From Acidimicrobiia bacterium (GTDB taxonomy: Bacteria > Actinomycetota > Acidimicrobiia > Spongiisociales > UBA5794): a DNA stretch of 19,400 nucleotides. A program made the position numbers and the translations under genes. Positions 1 through 7,432 of the stretch are shown in pieces (the stretch's first letter is position 1; every line of letters begins with the position of its first letter). The stretch covers positions 1 to 19,400 of the forward strand of contig JAUXCV010000007.1 in the NCBI GenBank assembly GCA_030618675.1, read 5' to 3'. The notes under the pieces were generated by a model. The model was not told the origin of the DNA. It was given only the letters and a program-made list of their open reading frames with translations, and did no database searches.

Positions 1-63
1 CGCCCGGCCTACCGTGCCATCCGATTCGAGAGGGAAGCCACGGAGCGAGCGGAGCGAAGATGA
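1..63 (+). CDS. C-terminal end of an unidentified upstream gene (partial)
   Basis: Frame 1 is open from the window edge to a TGA at 61-63. It encodes a short, basic, arginine- and glutamate-rich tail (…RPAYRAIRFEREATERAERR). The stop overlaps the ATG of the next gene as ATGA (60-63), the coupling style used repeatedly in this window, and that is the main reason to think the frame is real. With only 20 residues I cannot name the protein. The purine-rich GAGCGAGCGGAGCGA stretch at 44-58 could instead be a simple intergenic repeat that happens to be open, so the call is tentative. Confidence 0.35.
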   Translation, partial: RPAYRAIRFEREATERAERR

Positions 64-830
64 GCGACTATCTCCAGGAGGTCGAGTGGAGCCTCCCACA
101 GGTGCTCTACGTGTTCCTCGGTGGCATCATCGGTGCGTTCATCACTACCGCCGGTGTTCTGGTGTGGCAGGGCTCCGAACTGAACATCCTCACCTTCGTC
201 GCCTCATTCGCCGGTCAGGCCGGCGGGAACCTCATCGTGATGTGGATCCTCTCGGTCAGGAGCGGCACCGGGAGCTTCCGACGTGACTACGGACTGACGA
301 TCGAGATCGGACACTGGTGGGGGATACCCGCCGGTTTCGGTCTCCAGATCGGCGTCGTGATCTTGACGGCACCGCTCTTGCGCGTGCTCTTCCCCGAAGG
401 TGCGCCGCAACAAGGCGTTGCCGAGATCACCGAAGGCACGACGACGGTGCTCGAAGGGATCATGATCGTGCTCATGGTGGGCGTTGCCGCACCCGTGGTC
501 GAGGAGATCCTGTTCCGGGGGATGCTGCTGTCGCGGCTCCTGCGTTCGATGTCGTCGATATGGGCGGTCGTTGTCCAGGCGATGGTGTTCTCGGGGATCC
601 ACTTGCTCGATCCGAATGCGATAGCCGCGCTCCCCGGTCTCTTCGTCATCGGGCTCGTGCTCGGATTCGCAGCGCTCCGATCCCGCAACCTCTCTCTTCC
701 GATCCTGATTCACGCCGGTGTGAATCTGACGGCGGCGGTGCTCCTCATCTTCGGCGGCGGCTTGGCAGAGTGGCTCGAGGAGGTCTCCGAACCCGAGATC
801 GTGCAGGCGATTCTTTCTCTCGCCGGCTGA
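60..830 (+). CDS. CPBP-family intramembrane glutamic-type metalloprotease
   Basis: A 256-residue multi-pass membrane protein with the three motifs of the CPBP (CAAX protease and bacteriocin-processing) Abi family. These are EExxxR (E148, E149, R153), FxxxH (F177, H181) and HxxxN (H218, N222). Several hydrophobic segments surround them. Family members cleave substrates within or near the membrane, and the substrate here is unknown. The start is the ATG at 60, overlapping the preceding stop by 4 nt and preceded by purine-rich sequence that could act as a ribosome binding site. comEA begins about 70 nt downstream on the same strand, so co-transcription with the competence genes is possible, but nothing shows that the protease acts on them. 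The family assignment is firm; the role is not. Confidence 0.88.
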   Translation: MSDYLQEVEWSLPQVLYVFLGGIIGAFITTAGVLVWQGSELNILTFVASFAGQAGGNLIVMWILSVRSGTGSFRRDYGLTIEIGHWWGIPAGFGLQIGVVILTAPLLRVLFPEGAPQQGVAEITEGTTTVLEGIMIVLMVGVAAPVVEEILFRGMLLSRLLRSMSSIWAVVVQAMVFSGIHLLDPNAIAALPGLFVIGLVLGFAALRSRNLSLPILIHAGVNLTAAVLLIFGGGLAEWLEEVSEPEIVQAILSLAG

Positions 831-900
831 CGGAGGTCTTCTCTCCGGCGTCCATTTCTGGTAGTTGTAGCGGTGTGGCGTGTCGCGAGCCGGAGGCGAT

Positions 901-1458
901 GTGCCCACAACGAACCCGCGGATCGGAGCGATCGTGGTGGCTCTGGCGCTTGCGATCGCCGTCGGAGCCGGCGCCTGGTACGGATCGAGGGGCGATTCCC
1001 CCGTTGTAGCCGAGGCTGTCGGCGGTGTCTTGTACACAACGGTGGCGGAGACGATCATCGTCCACGTCTCCGGTTCCGTTCACAGACCGGGTCTTGTGAC
1101 GGTCCGTTCTTCGGCTCGAATCGCAGACGTGATCGCGGCCGCCGGTGGAGCGACGCCCAGGGCCGATCTCGGGGGATTGAATCTCGCCGCCACGGTGCGT
1201 GACGGTGACCAGGTGGTGGTTCCCGTGCCGGGGGAGGCTTCGCCCGCGAGCGGAGGTTCGACCCAGGGGATCGATCTCAATCGCTCAACCGCGGCCGAAT
1301 TGGAGGAACTCCCCGGAGTCGGCCCGGTATTGGCAGCCCGTATCGTCGCCTTCCGGGAGTCGAACGGTCCGTTCTCCGTGGTCGAGGACCTCCTCGATGT
1401 CGGGGGGATCGGGGAGGCGAAACTGGCGACGATGCGCGACGCGATCGCGGCGCCTTGA
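901..1458 (+). CDS. comEA: ComEA-like DNA-binding competence protein
   Basis: About 185 residues in the usual ComEA order: a short N-terminus, one membrane anchor (about residues 9-27), a SLBB beta-grasp domain containing HVSGSVHRPG, then a C-terminal double helix-hairpin-helix with INLN-type IDLNRSTAAELEELPGVGP and DVGGIGEAKL. In transforming bacteria ComEA binds incoming double-stranded DNA outside the membrane and passes it to ComEC. I prefer the GTG at 901 because GGAGG lies at 892-896. An in-frame GTG at 880 would add seven residues but has no clear binding site. The stop TGA (1456-1458) directly abuts the GTG of comEC, so the two are very likely co-translated. No pilus genes are in the window, so competence itself cannot be inferred. 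Confidence 0.9.
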   Translation: MPTTNPRIGAIVVALALAIAVGAGAWYGSRGDSPVVAEAVGGVLYTTVAETIIVHVSGSVHRPGLVTVRSSARIADVIAAAGGATPRADLGGLNLAATVRDGDQVVVPVPGEASPASGGSTQGIDLNRSTAAELEELPGVGPVLAARIVAFRESNGPFSVVEDLLDVGGIGEAKLATMRDAIAAP

Positions 1459-3579
1459 GTGCGTAGCCCCTCACGTGCCGGTCGCTGGGTGCTGGCTGCG
1501 GCAGGCTTCATCTGGATCGGAACGGGCTGTGGTCTCCGTTTCGGCATCGGATCTGTGATCGTGCTGGGAGTCGCCGCAGCGGTCGTCGTTCTGCGGCAGC
1601 GGTCGGTAGCGGTTCTCTTGATCCTGGCCGCATCGGGAGCGCTCTCCGGGATGTTCGCGTCGGCTCGAATCGATGCGACGATGAACGCGGAGGTTCCGAC
1701 GGGTCCGGTCGCGTTCGTCGGTGTGGTGGTGGAAGACGATGGTCCTCAGCGGCCCGCGGTCGTGCGACCGGAGATGCTTCGCAGCGAGGGCGAATGGGTG
1801 GCGTGGCCGGGTCCGCCTCTCGCCGTGGGCCCGGATTCGGATGCTTCTCTTGTGGCAGGGCAGCGGGTGCGTGTTACGGGAACGATGCGAGAGTCGCCGG
1901 GGCGTGTTCGTGGTGACCCGATCGCAGGACGCGTGACGATCGCGAGCACCGAGGTGATCGGAACGGTCGGCGGGCCGCTGTACGCGATGGGCAACGCAGT
2001 GCGCGACAGGGTTCGGGCGGTGCTCGACCTCTCCGTTCGAGCACAGGCGCTCGTGTCCGGTTTCCTCATCGGAGACACGTCGGGTCTCGGAGTCCGTGAT
2101 CTCGATGCCCTTCGCCGGTCGGGCCTCACCCACTTCGTCGCCGTTTCGGGGAGCAACGTGGCTCTCTTTCTGGCCGCCTGGTGGGTCATGACCGCTGTGT
2201 TCGGTATCGGTCCGAAGCGCCGGTTCGTTTTCGGTGTGGTCGGTCTTGGGATCTTCGTTGTTGCGACCCGATGGGAGTCGTCGGTGCTTCGAGCGGCGTT
2301 CATGGCCGCAACCGTGCTCGGAGCTGCCGCGACCGGTATCAGCGTCGACACCTGGGTCGCCGTCGGCGTGGCGGTGTGCGTTCTGCTGCTGGCCAGTGGC
2401 CAGTTGGCGGTCGACGTGGGTTTCCAGCTCTCAGTGGCGGCGACGATCGGCATCATGATCGGGGCCGGGATGTTCGCCGATCGCAGGCCGAGGGCGTTGT
2501 GGGCGACCCTGGGCGCGGCAACGGCAGCACAGGTTGCGGTCGTGCCGGTGCTCCTGTGGCATTTCGGGACGGTGCCGCTCATGTCGCCGATCGCGAATCT
2601 AGTTTCTGCACCGCTCGTCACCGGCGCCACGGTGAGCGGGGCGCTGGCCGTGGTGAGTGGGTGGGGTCCGGCCGTATCGATGTCATCCGTCCTTGCCGGG
2701 GCCGTGCTCGCCGTCGCCGACGTTGCCTCCCGCTGGCCACAGCTCGGCCCGCCGGGGGTGGCGGCCGGGGTGGGGATCGCTGTGTTCATCAGATGGCCCA
2801 GGACGCGGCCGCTGGCGGTCGTGGGTGTTGCTGTGCTCCTGGCGGTTTCCACGCTCGTGCCCGCGGGACCTCCACCGGTACCGACCGTGACGTTCCTCAG
2901 CATCGGCCAGGGCGACGCCGTGCTCCTCCGCGATCCCGGGGGAGGAGTTGCGCTTGTCGACGGTGGCCGCGATCCGCTCATCCTGGCGGAGGCGTTGAGG
3001 CGTCACCGCATCGGCCGAATCGACCTCCTCGTCGCATCTCACGGCGACATCGATCACATCGGCGGATTCGCCGGGATCCTCGGGGACCACGCGATCGGGC
3101 GCATCTGGCTCCCGAACCACCCCGACCTGGGCGTCGAACTCGAAGCCCTCGTCGACCAGGCAACGGCTGCTGGTGTACCGGTCGACGTCGTCGGGCCGGG
3201 GATCTCCTACCGGCTCGGAACTCTCAGGATCGAAGCTCTCGGGCCGATGCGGCGGTACGTCACAAGGAACGACGGATCGATCGTATTGTGGGTGGAGGCG
3301 GGCACGACGCTTCTGCTGCCCGGGGACATCGAAGCGGTCGCTCAGCGCGAACTGCCGGCCCTTCGCCCGGACATCCTCCTCGTTCCTCACCACGGATCCG
3401 CGTCGACCGACCGGACCTGGCTCGCGGCCACCGTTGGAGCCGTTGCAGTGATCAGCGTGGGCCCGAACACCTACGGGCACCCGGCTCCCGAGATCCGCTC
3501 TGTGCTGATTGCGGCCGGAGCGGAGACCCGGGTGACGATGGAAGAAGGCGATGTTTCTCTCGAGTTCGATACACCCTGA
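1459..3579 (+). CDS. comEC: ComEC/Rec2 DNA-uptake channel protein with C-terminal metallo-beta-lactamase domain
   Basis: 706 residues, a normal full-length ComEC. The N-terminal membrane helices enclose an OB-like (DUF4131) segment around residues 75-160. The Competence transmembrane domain follows, starting near the conserved LTHFVAVSGSNVAL. The C-terminal third is a metallo-beta-lactamase-like domain beginning at FLSIGQGDAVLL, with the metal-site motif HGDIDH (H528, D530, D532, H533), a further acidic LLPGDIE, and PHHGSAS (H644, H645). ComEC forms the inner-membrane channel for single-stranded DNA, and its C-terminal domain is proposed to degrade the other strand. The active-site residues look intact, so there is no sign of decay. 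The start is a GTG immediately after the comEA stop. holA follows after 36 nt. Confidence 0.93.
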   Translation: MRSPSRAGRWVLAAAGFIWIGTGCGLRFGIGSVIVLGVAAAVVVLRQRSVAVLLILAASGALSGMFASARIDATMNAEVPTGPVAFVGVVVEDDGPQRPAVVRPEMLRSEGEWVAWPGPPLAVGPDSDASLVAGQRVRVTGTMRESPGRVRGDPIAGRVTIASTEVIGTVGGPLYAMGNAVRDRVRAVLDLSVRAQALVSGFLIGDTSGLGVRDLDALRRSGLTHFVAVSGSNVALFLAAWWVMTAVFGIGPKRRFVFGVVGLGIFVVATRWESSVLRAAFMAATVLGAAATGISVDTWVAVGVAVCVLLLASGQLAVDVGFQLSVAATIGIMIGAGMFADRRPRALWATLGAATAAQVAVVPVLLWHFGTVPLMSPIANLVSAPLVTGATVSGALAVVSGWGPAVSMSSVLAGAVLAVADVASRWPQLGPPGVAAGVGIAVFIRWPRTRPLAVVGVAVLLAVSTLVPAGPPPVPTVTFLSIGQGDAVLLRDPGGGVALVDGGRDPLILAEALRRHRIGRIDLLVASHGDIDHIGGFAGILGDHAIGRIWLPNHPDLGVELEALVDQATAAGVPVDVVGPGISYRLGTLRIEALGPMRRYVTRNDGSIVLWVEAGTTLLLPGDIEAVAQRELPALRPDILLVPHHGSASTDRTWLAATVGAVAVISVGPNTYGHPAPEIRSVLIAAGAETRVTMEEGDVSLEFDTP

Positions 3580-3615
3580 CTTGCACAGTGACGCCCAAGC
3601 GCGGAGACTCGCGTC

Positions 3616-4596
3616 ATGGGATTCACCGTCATCAGCGGCCCCCGCGACGCGGGACCGGGCGAACGCGAGGTCATGTTCGACAAAGCCGGCGACATACTCC
3701 AGCGGGCCGGGGTTACCGATCATCAGAGAATCGACGTCCCTGGACGCGGCGCATCGGAGTCATCCGAGGGCCAACTCCGGGAATCGGTTCAGGGGATCGT
3801 TCCGGCCCTTCAGAGCGGGTCGCTCTTCGGCGACGTGAGCGGCGTGTTCGTGGTGGATGCGCAGAATCTCCTCAAGGCGGAAGCGGAGGTCATCGCGGAA
3901 CTCGTCGAAGCGGCAGACCCCGACGCGGTGACGGCGGTGTTCGCTGCTTCCGGGACGATCCCTGCTCCGCTCGGCAAGACCCTCCGTGCCCACGGGTCGA
4001 CCGAGACGGTCAAGAAGTACCGCGAACGGGACGCTTCACGCTGGCTATCAGAAACGGCCTCGCAGCGGAAGCTGAAGATCGAACCGGCGGCCGCCGCCGT
4101 GCTTCTCCGTCGATTCGGCTCGGATGTTGCTGCACTCGGCCAGGCCCTGGATCAACTCGCTGCCGATGGTTCCACGGTCACAGAGGATGACGTCCTCGGC
4201 CGATACGCCAACCGTCCGGATGAGCCCATGTGGCTGCTGGCCGATGCGATCAACGCAGGAAACGAAGCGGAAGCACTGCGGCGCCTCGCCGATTTTCTCG
4301 AGCACGGTCATCCGCTCGTGGTGCTGTCGTTTCTCGAAGGTGAGGTCAGGAAGCGGTCCCTGGCCGCGGTCGCTCCCGACATGGAAACATACGCGGGATG
4401 GGTCAAAGCGACCCCATCGTCGTTCCCCGTTCGGAAGGTGTGGGAACGGCGGTCTTCCACACGAGCCGATTCACTGCGACGGTCGCTCGATGCGCTCGCA
4501 CGAGCCGACCTTCAGATCAAGACGGCGCCGGAACCGACCCACCGCGTGACATTGGAGAGGCTCACGGTCGCGATGTGTAGATGGCTGGGGAGATAG
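3616..4596 (+). CDS. holA: DNA polymerase III delta subunit
   Basis: 326 residues, typical for HolA. Delta opens the beta sliding clamp as part of the clamp loader. Visible family features are the N-terminal segment with VFVVDAQNLLKAE (strand plus helix of the ATPase-like fold), then KKYRERDASRWL at the junction to the lid domain, LLRRFGSDVAALGQALDQLA in domain II, and the C-terminal collar domain ending in HRVTLERLTVAMCRWLG. It lacks a Walker A motif, as expected for delta. The ATG at 3616 has a modest GGAG upstream (about 3605). holA after comEC is the standard order in Actinobacteria and many Firmicutes. It is the last plus-strand gene before the convergent greA. Confidence 0.92.
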   Translation: MGFTVISGPRDAGPGEREVMFDKAGDILQRAGVTDHQRIDVPGRGASESSEGQLRESVQGIVPALQSGSLFGDVSGVFVVDAQNLLKAEAEVIAELVEAADPDAVTAVFAASGTIPAPLGKTLRAHGSTETVKKYRERDASRWLSETASQRKLKIEPAAAAVLLRRFGSDVAALGQALDQLAADGSTVTEDDVLGRYANRPDEPMWLLADAINAGNEAEALRRLADFLEHGHPLVVLSFLEGEVRKRSLAAVAPDMETYAGWVKATPSSFPVRKVWERRSSTRADSLRRSLDALARADLQIKTAPEPTHRVTLERLTVAMCRWLGR

Positions 4597-4671
4597 AGCG
4601 GACAGCGCACGGCAAGAAGGGGACAGGGTTCTCGACGCAGGTCAGTAGATCAGGCAGAGTCCTCGCCGACT

Positions 4672-4695
4672 GCCGGCTCCGCCGCCGGAGGCGGC
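4672..4695. terminator. GC-rich hairpin between convergent holA and greA
   Basis: GCCG-x-CTCCG and CGGAG-x-CGGC form a stem of 5 + 4 bp with one mismatch around a 4-nt loop. It lies between the ends of holA (+) and greA (-), so it could end transcription from both sides. No T-tract follows on either strand, so intrinsic termination is not certain. Its GGCTCCGCC core recurs in the hairpin after era. Confidence 0.4.
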
Positions 4696-4700
4696 TTCGG

Positions 4701-4731
4701 GCTGTTGTCTGTCAGCTGTTCACTGTCAGCT
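4701..4731. repeat. Heptad-period array overlapping the greA stop codon
   Basis: CTGT recurs every 7 nt (4702, 4709, 4716, 4723). It can equally be read as a 14-bp unit present twice (4701-4714 and 4715-4728, 12 of 14 matching). The array runs into the complement of the greA stop (4731-4733). A lone 8-bp unit CAGTAGAT, identical to the array unit after lepA, lies at 4643-4650. The rest of 4597-4730 shows no gene. Confidence 0.6.
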
Positions 4732-5207
4732 CACGCCTCGTAGATCCTCACTGCTGCGATTCGGTAGGTGAATATCCCGCCGGGGGCTTCGTAACTGACT
4801 TCGTCGCCGGGGGCGGCGCCGAGGAGGGCCTCACCCAACGGGCTCTGTGGAGAGGCGAGGAGGATGCCGGGAACCTTGTTCTCCGAGGGGGCTACGAAGA
4901 ACTCGTACTCGTCCTCGTCATCGTCGATCACCGTCACGATGGTTCCGACTTCGACCAGGCCCGAATTCTCGACCTCTCGAACCTCGGCATTGTCGAGAAG
5001 GTGCTTCAGCTTGCGGATCCGGGCCTCCATGAGGCCCTGGTCGTTCTTCGCAACGTCGTATTCGGCGTTCTCCCGCAAGTCGCCATGCGCTCGTGCGGTC
5101 GCGATACGCTCGGAGGCTTCGCGACGACCATCTGTGGTGAGGTGGTCGAACTCGATCTGCAGCTTCTCGAAGGCGGCCGGCGTTAGCCAGACATTCTGAT
5201 CAGTCAT
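4731..5207 (-). CDS. greA: Transcription elongation factor GreA
   Basis: 158 residues, the usual length. The N-terminal coiled coil contains GDLRENAEY, with the tip acidic residues D43 and E46 that help RNA polymerase cleave backtracked transcripts. The C-terminal FKBP-like domain carries SPLGEALLGAAPGDEVSYEAPGG. The start ATG (complement of 5205-5207) lies 4 nt after the rpsT stop, so the two form one minus-strand unit. No strong Shine-Dalgarno sequence is visible, which fits translation coupled to rpsT. Pairing of greA with rpsT, pointing away from lepA, is not the arrangement I would expect for this cluster. The stop codon touches a 7-bp-period repeat array. Confidence 0.95.
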   Translation of the reverse strand: MTDQNVWLTPAAFEKLQIEFDHLTTDGRREASERIATARAHGDLRENAEYDVAKNDQGLMEARIRKLKHLLDNAEVREVENSGLVEVGTIVTVIDDDEDEYEFFVAPSENKVPGILLASPQSPLGEALLGAAPGDEVSYEAPGGIFTYRIAAVRIYEA

Positions 5208-5211
5208 CGGA

Positions 5212-5478
5212 TCAAGCGAGGAGCGAGCGCACCCGTCGGGTGAGGCGAGACTTGCGACGGGCGGCAGTGTTGGCGTGGAGCACGCCCTTCGTCGTGGCCA
5301 TGTCGATCTGCTTCTGAGCGATCCGCAGGAGTTCTTCGGCCTCGGCGGCGTCTCCGGCTTCGGCAGCCGCGAGGGCGTTCTTCTCGCGCGTCTTCAACTC
5401 GGAGCGAACCGCCTTGTTGCGTGCATATCGCTTCTCGGTTTGACGATTGCGCTTCTCTTGGGACTTGATATTGGCCAT
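5212..5478 (-). CDS. rpsT: 30S ribosomal protein S20
   Basis: 88 residues, very basic and almost entirely helical, starting MANIKSQEKRNRQTEKRYARN. This is the signature S20 N-terminus, with the NKAVRSELKT motif following and a basic tail. S20 binds the 5' domain and helix 44 of 16S rRNA during small-subunit assembly. The ATG is the complement of 5476-5478, with a GAGG about 10 nt upstream on the minus strand. In Actinobacteria rpsT normally sits between holA and lepA on the opposite strand, and that is preserved here, with greA added downstream. Confidence 0.97.
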   Translation of the reverse strand: MANIKSQEKRNRQTEKRYARNKAVRSELKTREKNALAAAEAGDAAEAEELLRIAQKQIDMATTKGVLHANTAARRKSRLTRRVRSLLA

Positions 5479-5575
5479 GCTGGACGAACCTCGTGAGGTG
5501 GTGGGAACGAGGGGTAACGATAACAGGAGAACGGCTCAACGGTACACTGAACAGCCCCACCCCCGGATTCGACCT
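5479..5575. promoter_or_regulatory. Divergent rpsT/lepA intergenic region with possible promoters
   Basis: These 97 nt separate two divergent transcription units and should hold both promoters. For lepA a possible -10, TACACT, lies at 5543-5548, but no convincing -35 is seen. For rpsT a TTGAGC (complement of 5534-5539) could be a -35, but no good -10 follows at the right distance. The placement argument is stronger than the motifs. Confidence 0.35.
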
Positions 5576-7378
5576 ATGACCGCGCCATCGCGCATTCGCA
5601 ACTTCTCCATCATCGCGCACATCGATCACGGCAAATCGACGCTCGCCGATCGTCTGCTCGAGCGGACCGGCGCGATCTCCGAACGCGACATGAGGGAACA
5701 GGTTCTCGACGACATGGACCTCGAGAGGGAGCGCGGGATCACGATCAAAGCCAACGCCGTGCGTATCGACTACACCGCCGTGTCTGGAGACACGTACCAG
5801 CTCAATCTCATCGACACCCCCGGGCATGTCGATTTCTCATACGAAGTGTCTCGAAGTCTCGAAGCGTGCGAAGGCGCCGTCCTCGTTGTCGATGCATCGC
5901 AGGGAGTCGAGGCCCAGACGCTCGCGAACGCCTACATGGCGATCGAAGAGGGGTTGGAGATCATCCCTGTCGTCAACAAGATCGATCTCCCCGCCGCAGA
6001 TCCGGATCGGGCGGCTGAAGAACTCGCGGGGGTGCTCGGCGGCACACCCGACGAAGTCATCCGTGTTTCGGCCAAGACGGGTGCGGGAATCGACGAGTTG
6101 CTCGAAGCGATCATCGACCGCCTCCCGCCGCCGGAGGGTGATGAGGATGCGCCGCTCCGTGCTCTCGTGTTCGATTCCTTCTACGACACCTACCGCGGTG
6201 TGGTTAGCCACGTCAGGATCGTCGACGGGAGTATCGCCACGCGAGATGCGATCCGTTTCATGGCGACGAACCTCGATGTCGACGCCGACGAGCTCGGCAT
6301 ACGACGACCGTCGACCGAGGTCGTTGAGCGGCTCGGAACCGGGGAGGTGGGGTATCTGATCACCGGGGTCAAGCAGATCGATCTCATCCGCGTCGGTGAC
6401 ACCGTCACGCACACTCGTAGGGAGACCGGCGAGGCGCTCCCCGGCTACCAGGAGCCGAAGCCGATGGTGTTCTCCGGTCTCTTCCCGACCGATGGAGATG
6501 ACTTCGAGCGGCTTCGCGAGGCACTCGACAAGCTCCGGTTGAACGACTCGTCGCTCGTTTTCCAGGCAGAGACGAGTCGAGCCCTCGGGTTCGGTTTCCG
6601 CGTGGGATTCCTCGGACTCCTTCACATGGAGATCGTTCGAGAACGCCTCGAACGCGAGTACGACCTCGAACTCGTGGCGACGGCACCATCCGTTGCCTAC
6701 CGCGCGAATCTCACGACCGGTGAGCAGGTCCCGGTCCGGAGCCCACAGGATCTCCCGGATGCAGCGGGACTCGCGTCCATCGAGGAACCGTACGTCAAGG
6801 TGATGATCATCACCCCGTCTGAGTTCATCGGGACCGTGATGGAACTGGTCCAGCAGCGGCGCGGCGAGATGGGAGAGATGACGTACCTGTCGCCTGAGCG
6901 TGCCGAACTGCACTACCGGATGCCCCTGGCAGAGATCGTGTTCGACTTCTTCGACCAACTCAAGACCGGGACTCGCGGGTATGCGTCGCTCGACTACGAA
7001 CCAGACGACTACCGGGTATCGGACCTCGTGAGAGTGAACATCCTGCTCAACGGACTTCCGGTGGACGCGTTCTCCACGATCGTGCACCGTGACAAGGCCT
7101 ACACGTATGGCAAAGCGATGGTCGGGCGGCTCAGAGAGCTGATCCCGCGCCAGCTCTTCGATGTCCCGATACAGGCGGCGATCGGTACTCGCATCATCTC
7201 GCGCGAGACGATCAAAGCCAGACGGAAGGACGTCACGGCCAAGTGCTACGGCGGCGACATCACCCGCAAGCGCAAACTCCTCGAGCGCCAGAAAGAGGGG
7301 AAACGCCGGATGAAGATGGTCGGCCAGGTGGAAGTGCCGCAGGAGGCGTTCGTGGCAGCGTTGAAGCTGGAAACGTAG
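5576..7378 (+). CDS. lepA: Elongation factor 4 (LepA) GTPase
   Basis: 600 residues, the normal LepA length. The GTPase motifs are AHIDHGKST (residues 14-22), the switch region with RGITIKA, DTPGHVDF, and NKIDLP. The EF4-specific C-terminus includes AKCYGGDITRKRKLLERQK. EF4 acts on stalled or misaligned ribosomes, and its exact in vivo role is debated. The frame is open further upstream to 5447, but the ATG at 5576 (MTAPSRIRNFSIIAHIDHGKST) matches the family start, and the upstream part would overlap rpsT. No strong ribosome binding site is visible. The TAG stop at 7376-7378 is part of a tandem 8-bp repeat. Confidence 0.97.
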   Translation: MTAPSRIRNFSIIAHIDHGKSTLADRLLERTGAISERDMREQVLDDMDLERERGITIKANAVRIDYTAVSGDTYQLNLIDTPGHVDFSYEVSRSLEACEGAVLVVDASQGVEAQTLANAYMAIEEGLEIIPVVNKIDLPAADPDRAAEELAGVLGGTPDEVIRVSAKTGAGIDELLEAIIDRLPPPEGDEDAPLRALVFDSFYDTYRGVVSHVRIVDGSIATRDAIRFMATNLDVDADELGIRRPSTEVVERLGTGEVGYLITGVKQIDLIRVGDTVTHTRRETGEALPGYQEPKPMVFSGLFPTDGDDFERLREALDKLRLNDSSLVFQAETSRALGFGFRVGFLGLLHMEIVRERLEREYDLELVATAPSVAYRANLTTGEQVPVRSPQDLPDAAGLASIEEPYVKVMIITPSEFIGTVMELVQQRRGEMGEMTYLSPERAELHYRMPLAEIVFDFFDQLKTGTRGYASLDYEPDDYRVSDLVRVNILLNGLPVDAFSTIVHRDKAYTYGKAMVGRLRELIPRQLFDVPIQAAIGTRIISRETIKARRKDVTAKCYGGDITRKRKLLERQKEGKRRMKMVGQVEVPQEAFVAALKLET

Positions 7379-7420
7379 ATCAGTAGATCAGTAGATCAGT
7401 AGATCAGTAGATCAGTAGAG
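7375..7420 (+). repeat. Tandem 8-bp repeat (CAGTAGAT) array carrying the lepA stop codon
   Basis: Four perfect CAGTAGAT copies (7381-7412), a fifth with one change (CAGTAGAG, 7413-7420) and a partial GTAGAT copy (7375-7380). The lepA TAG stop lies in the partial copy. Each unit carries TAG, and its complement carries TGA, and 8 is not a multiple of 3, so the array closes all six reading frames. Confidence 0.9.
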
Positions 7421-7432
7421 CAGGCATGAGCC

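Noticed and set aside
1746..2981. A 411-codon minus-strand open frame inside comEC
   Set aside because: Serine/threonine/alanine-rich antisense translation of the comEC membrane domain, with no motif.
2181..4190. A 669-codon plus-strand open frame across comEC and holA
   Set aside because: It is in another frame of two clear genes, its product is rich in arginine and low-complexity sequence with no domain, and such frames are expected in GC-rich DNA.
4581..5186. A 201-codon plus-strand open frame covering the holA-greA gap and greA
   Set aside because: It lies antisense to greA, whose conserved motifs on the minus strand are unmistakable.
5447..5575. Extended LepA N-terminus starting at 5447
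   Set aside because: It would overlap rpsT on the other strand and add 43 residues not found in LepA. The ATG at 5576 gives the standard start.
5837..7087. A 416-codon minus-strand open frame inside lepA
   Set aside because: Antisense shadow of a highly conserved gene, with no recognisable domain.
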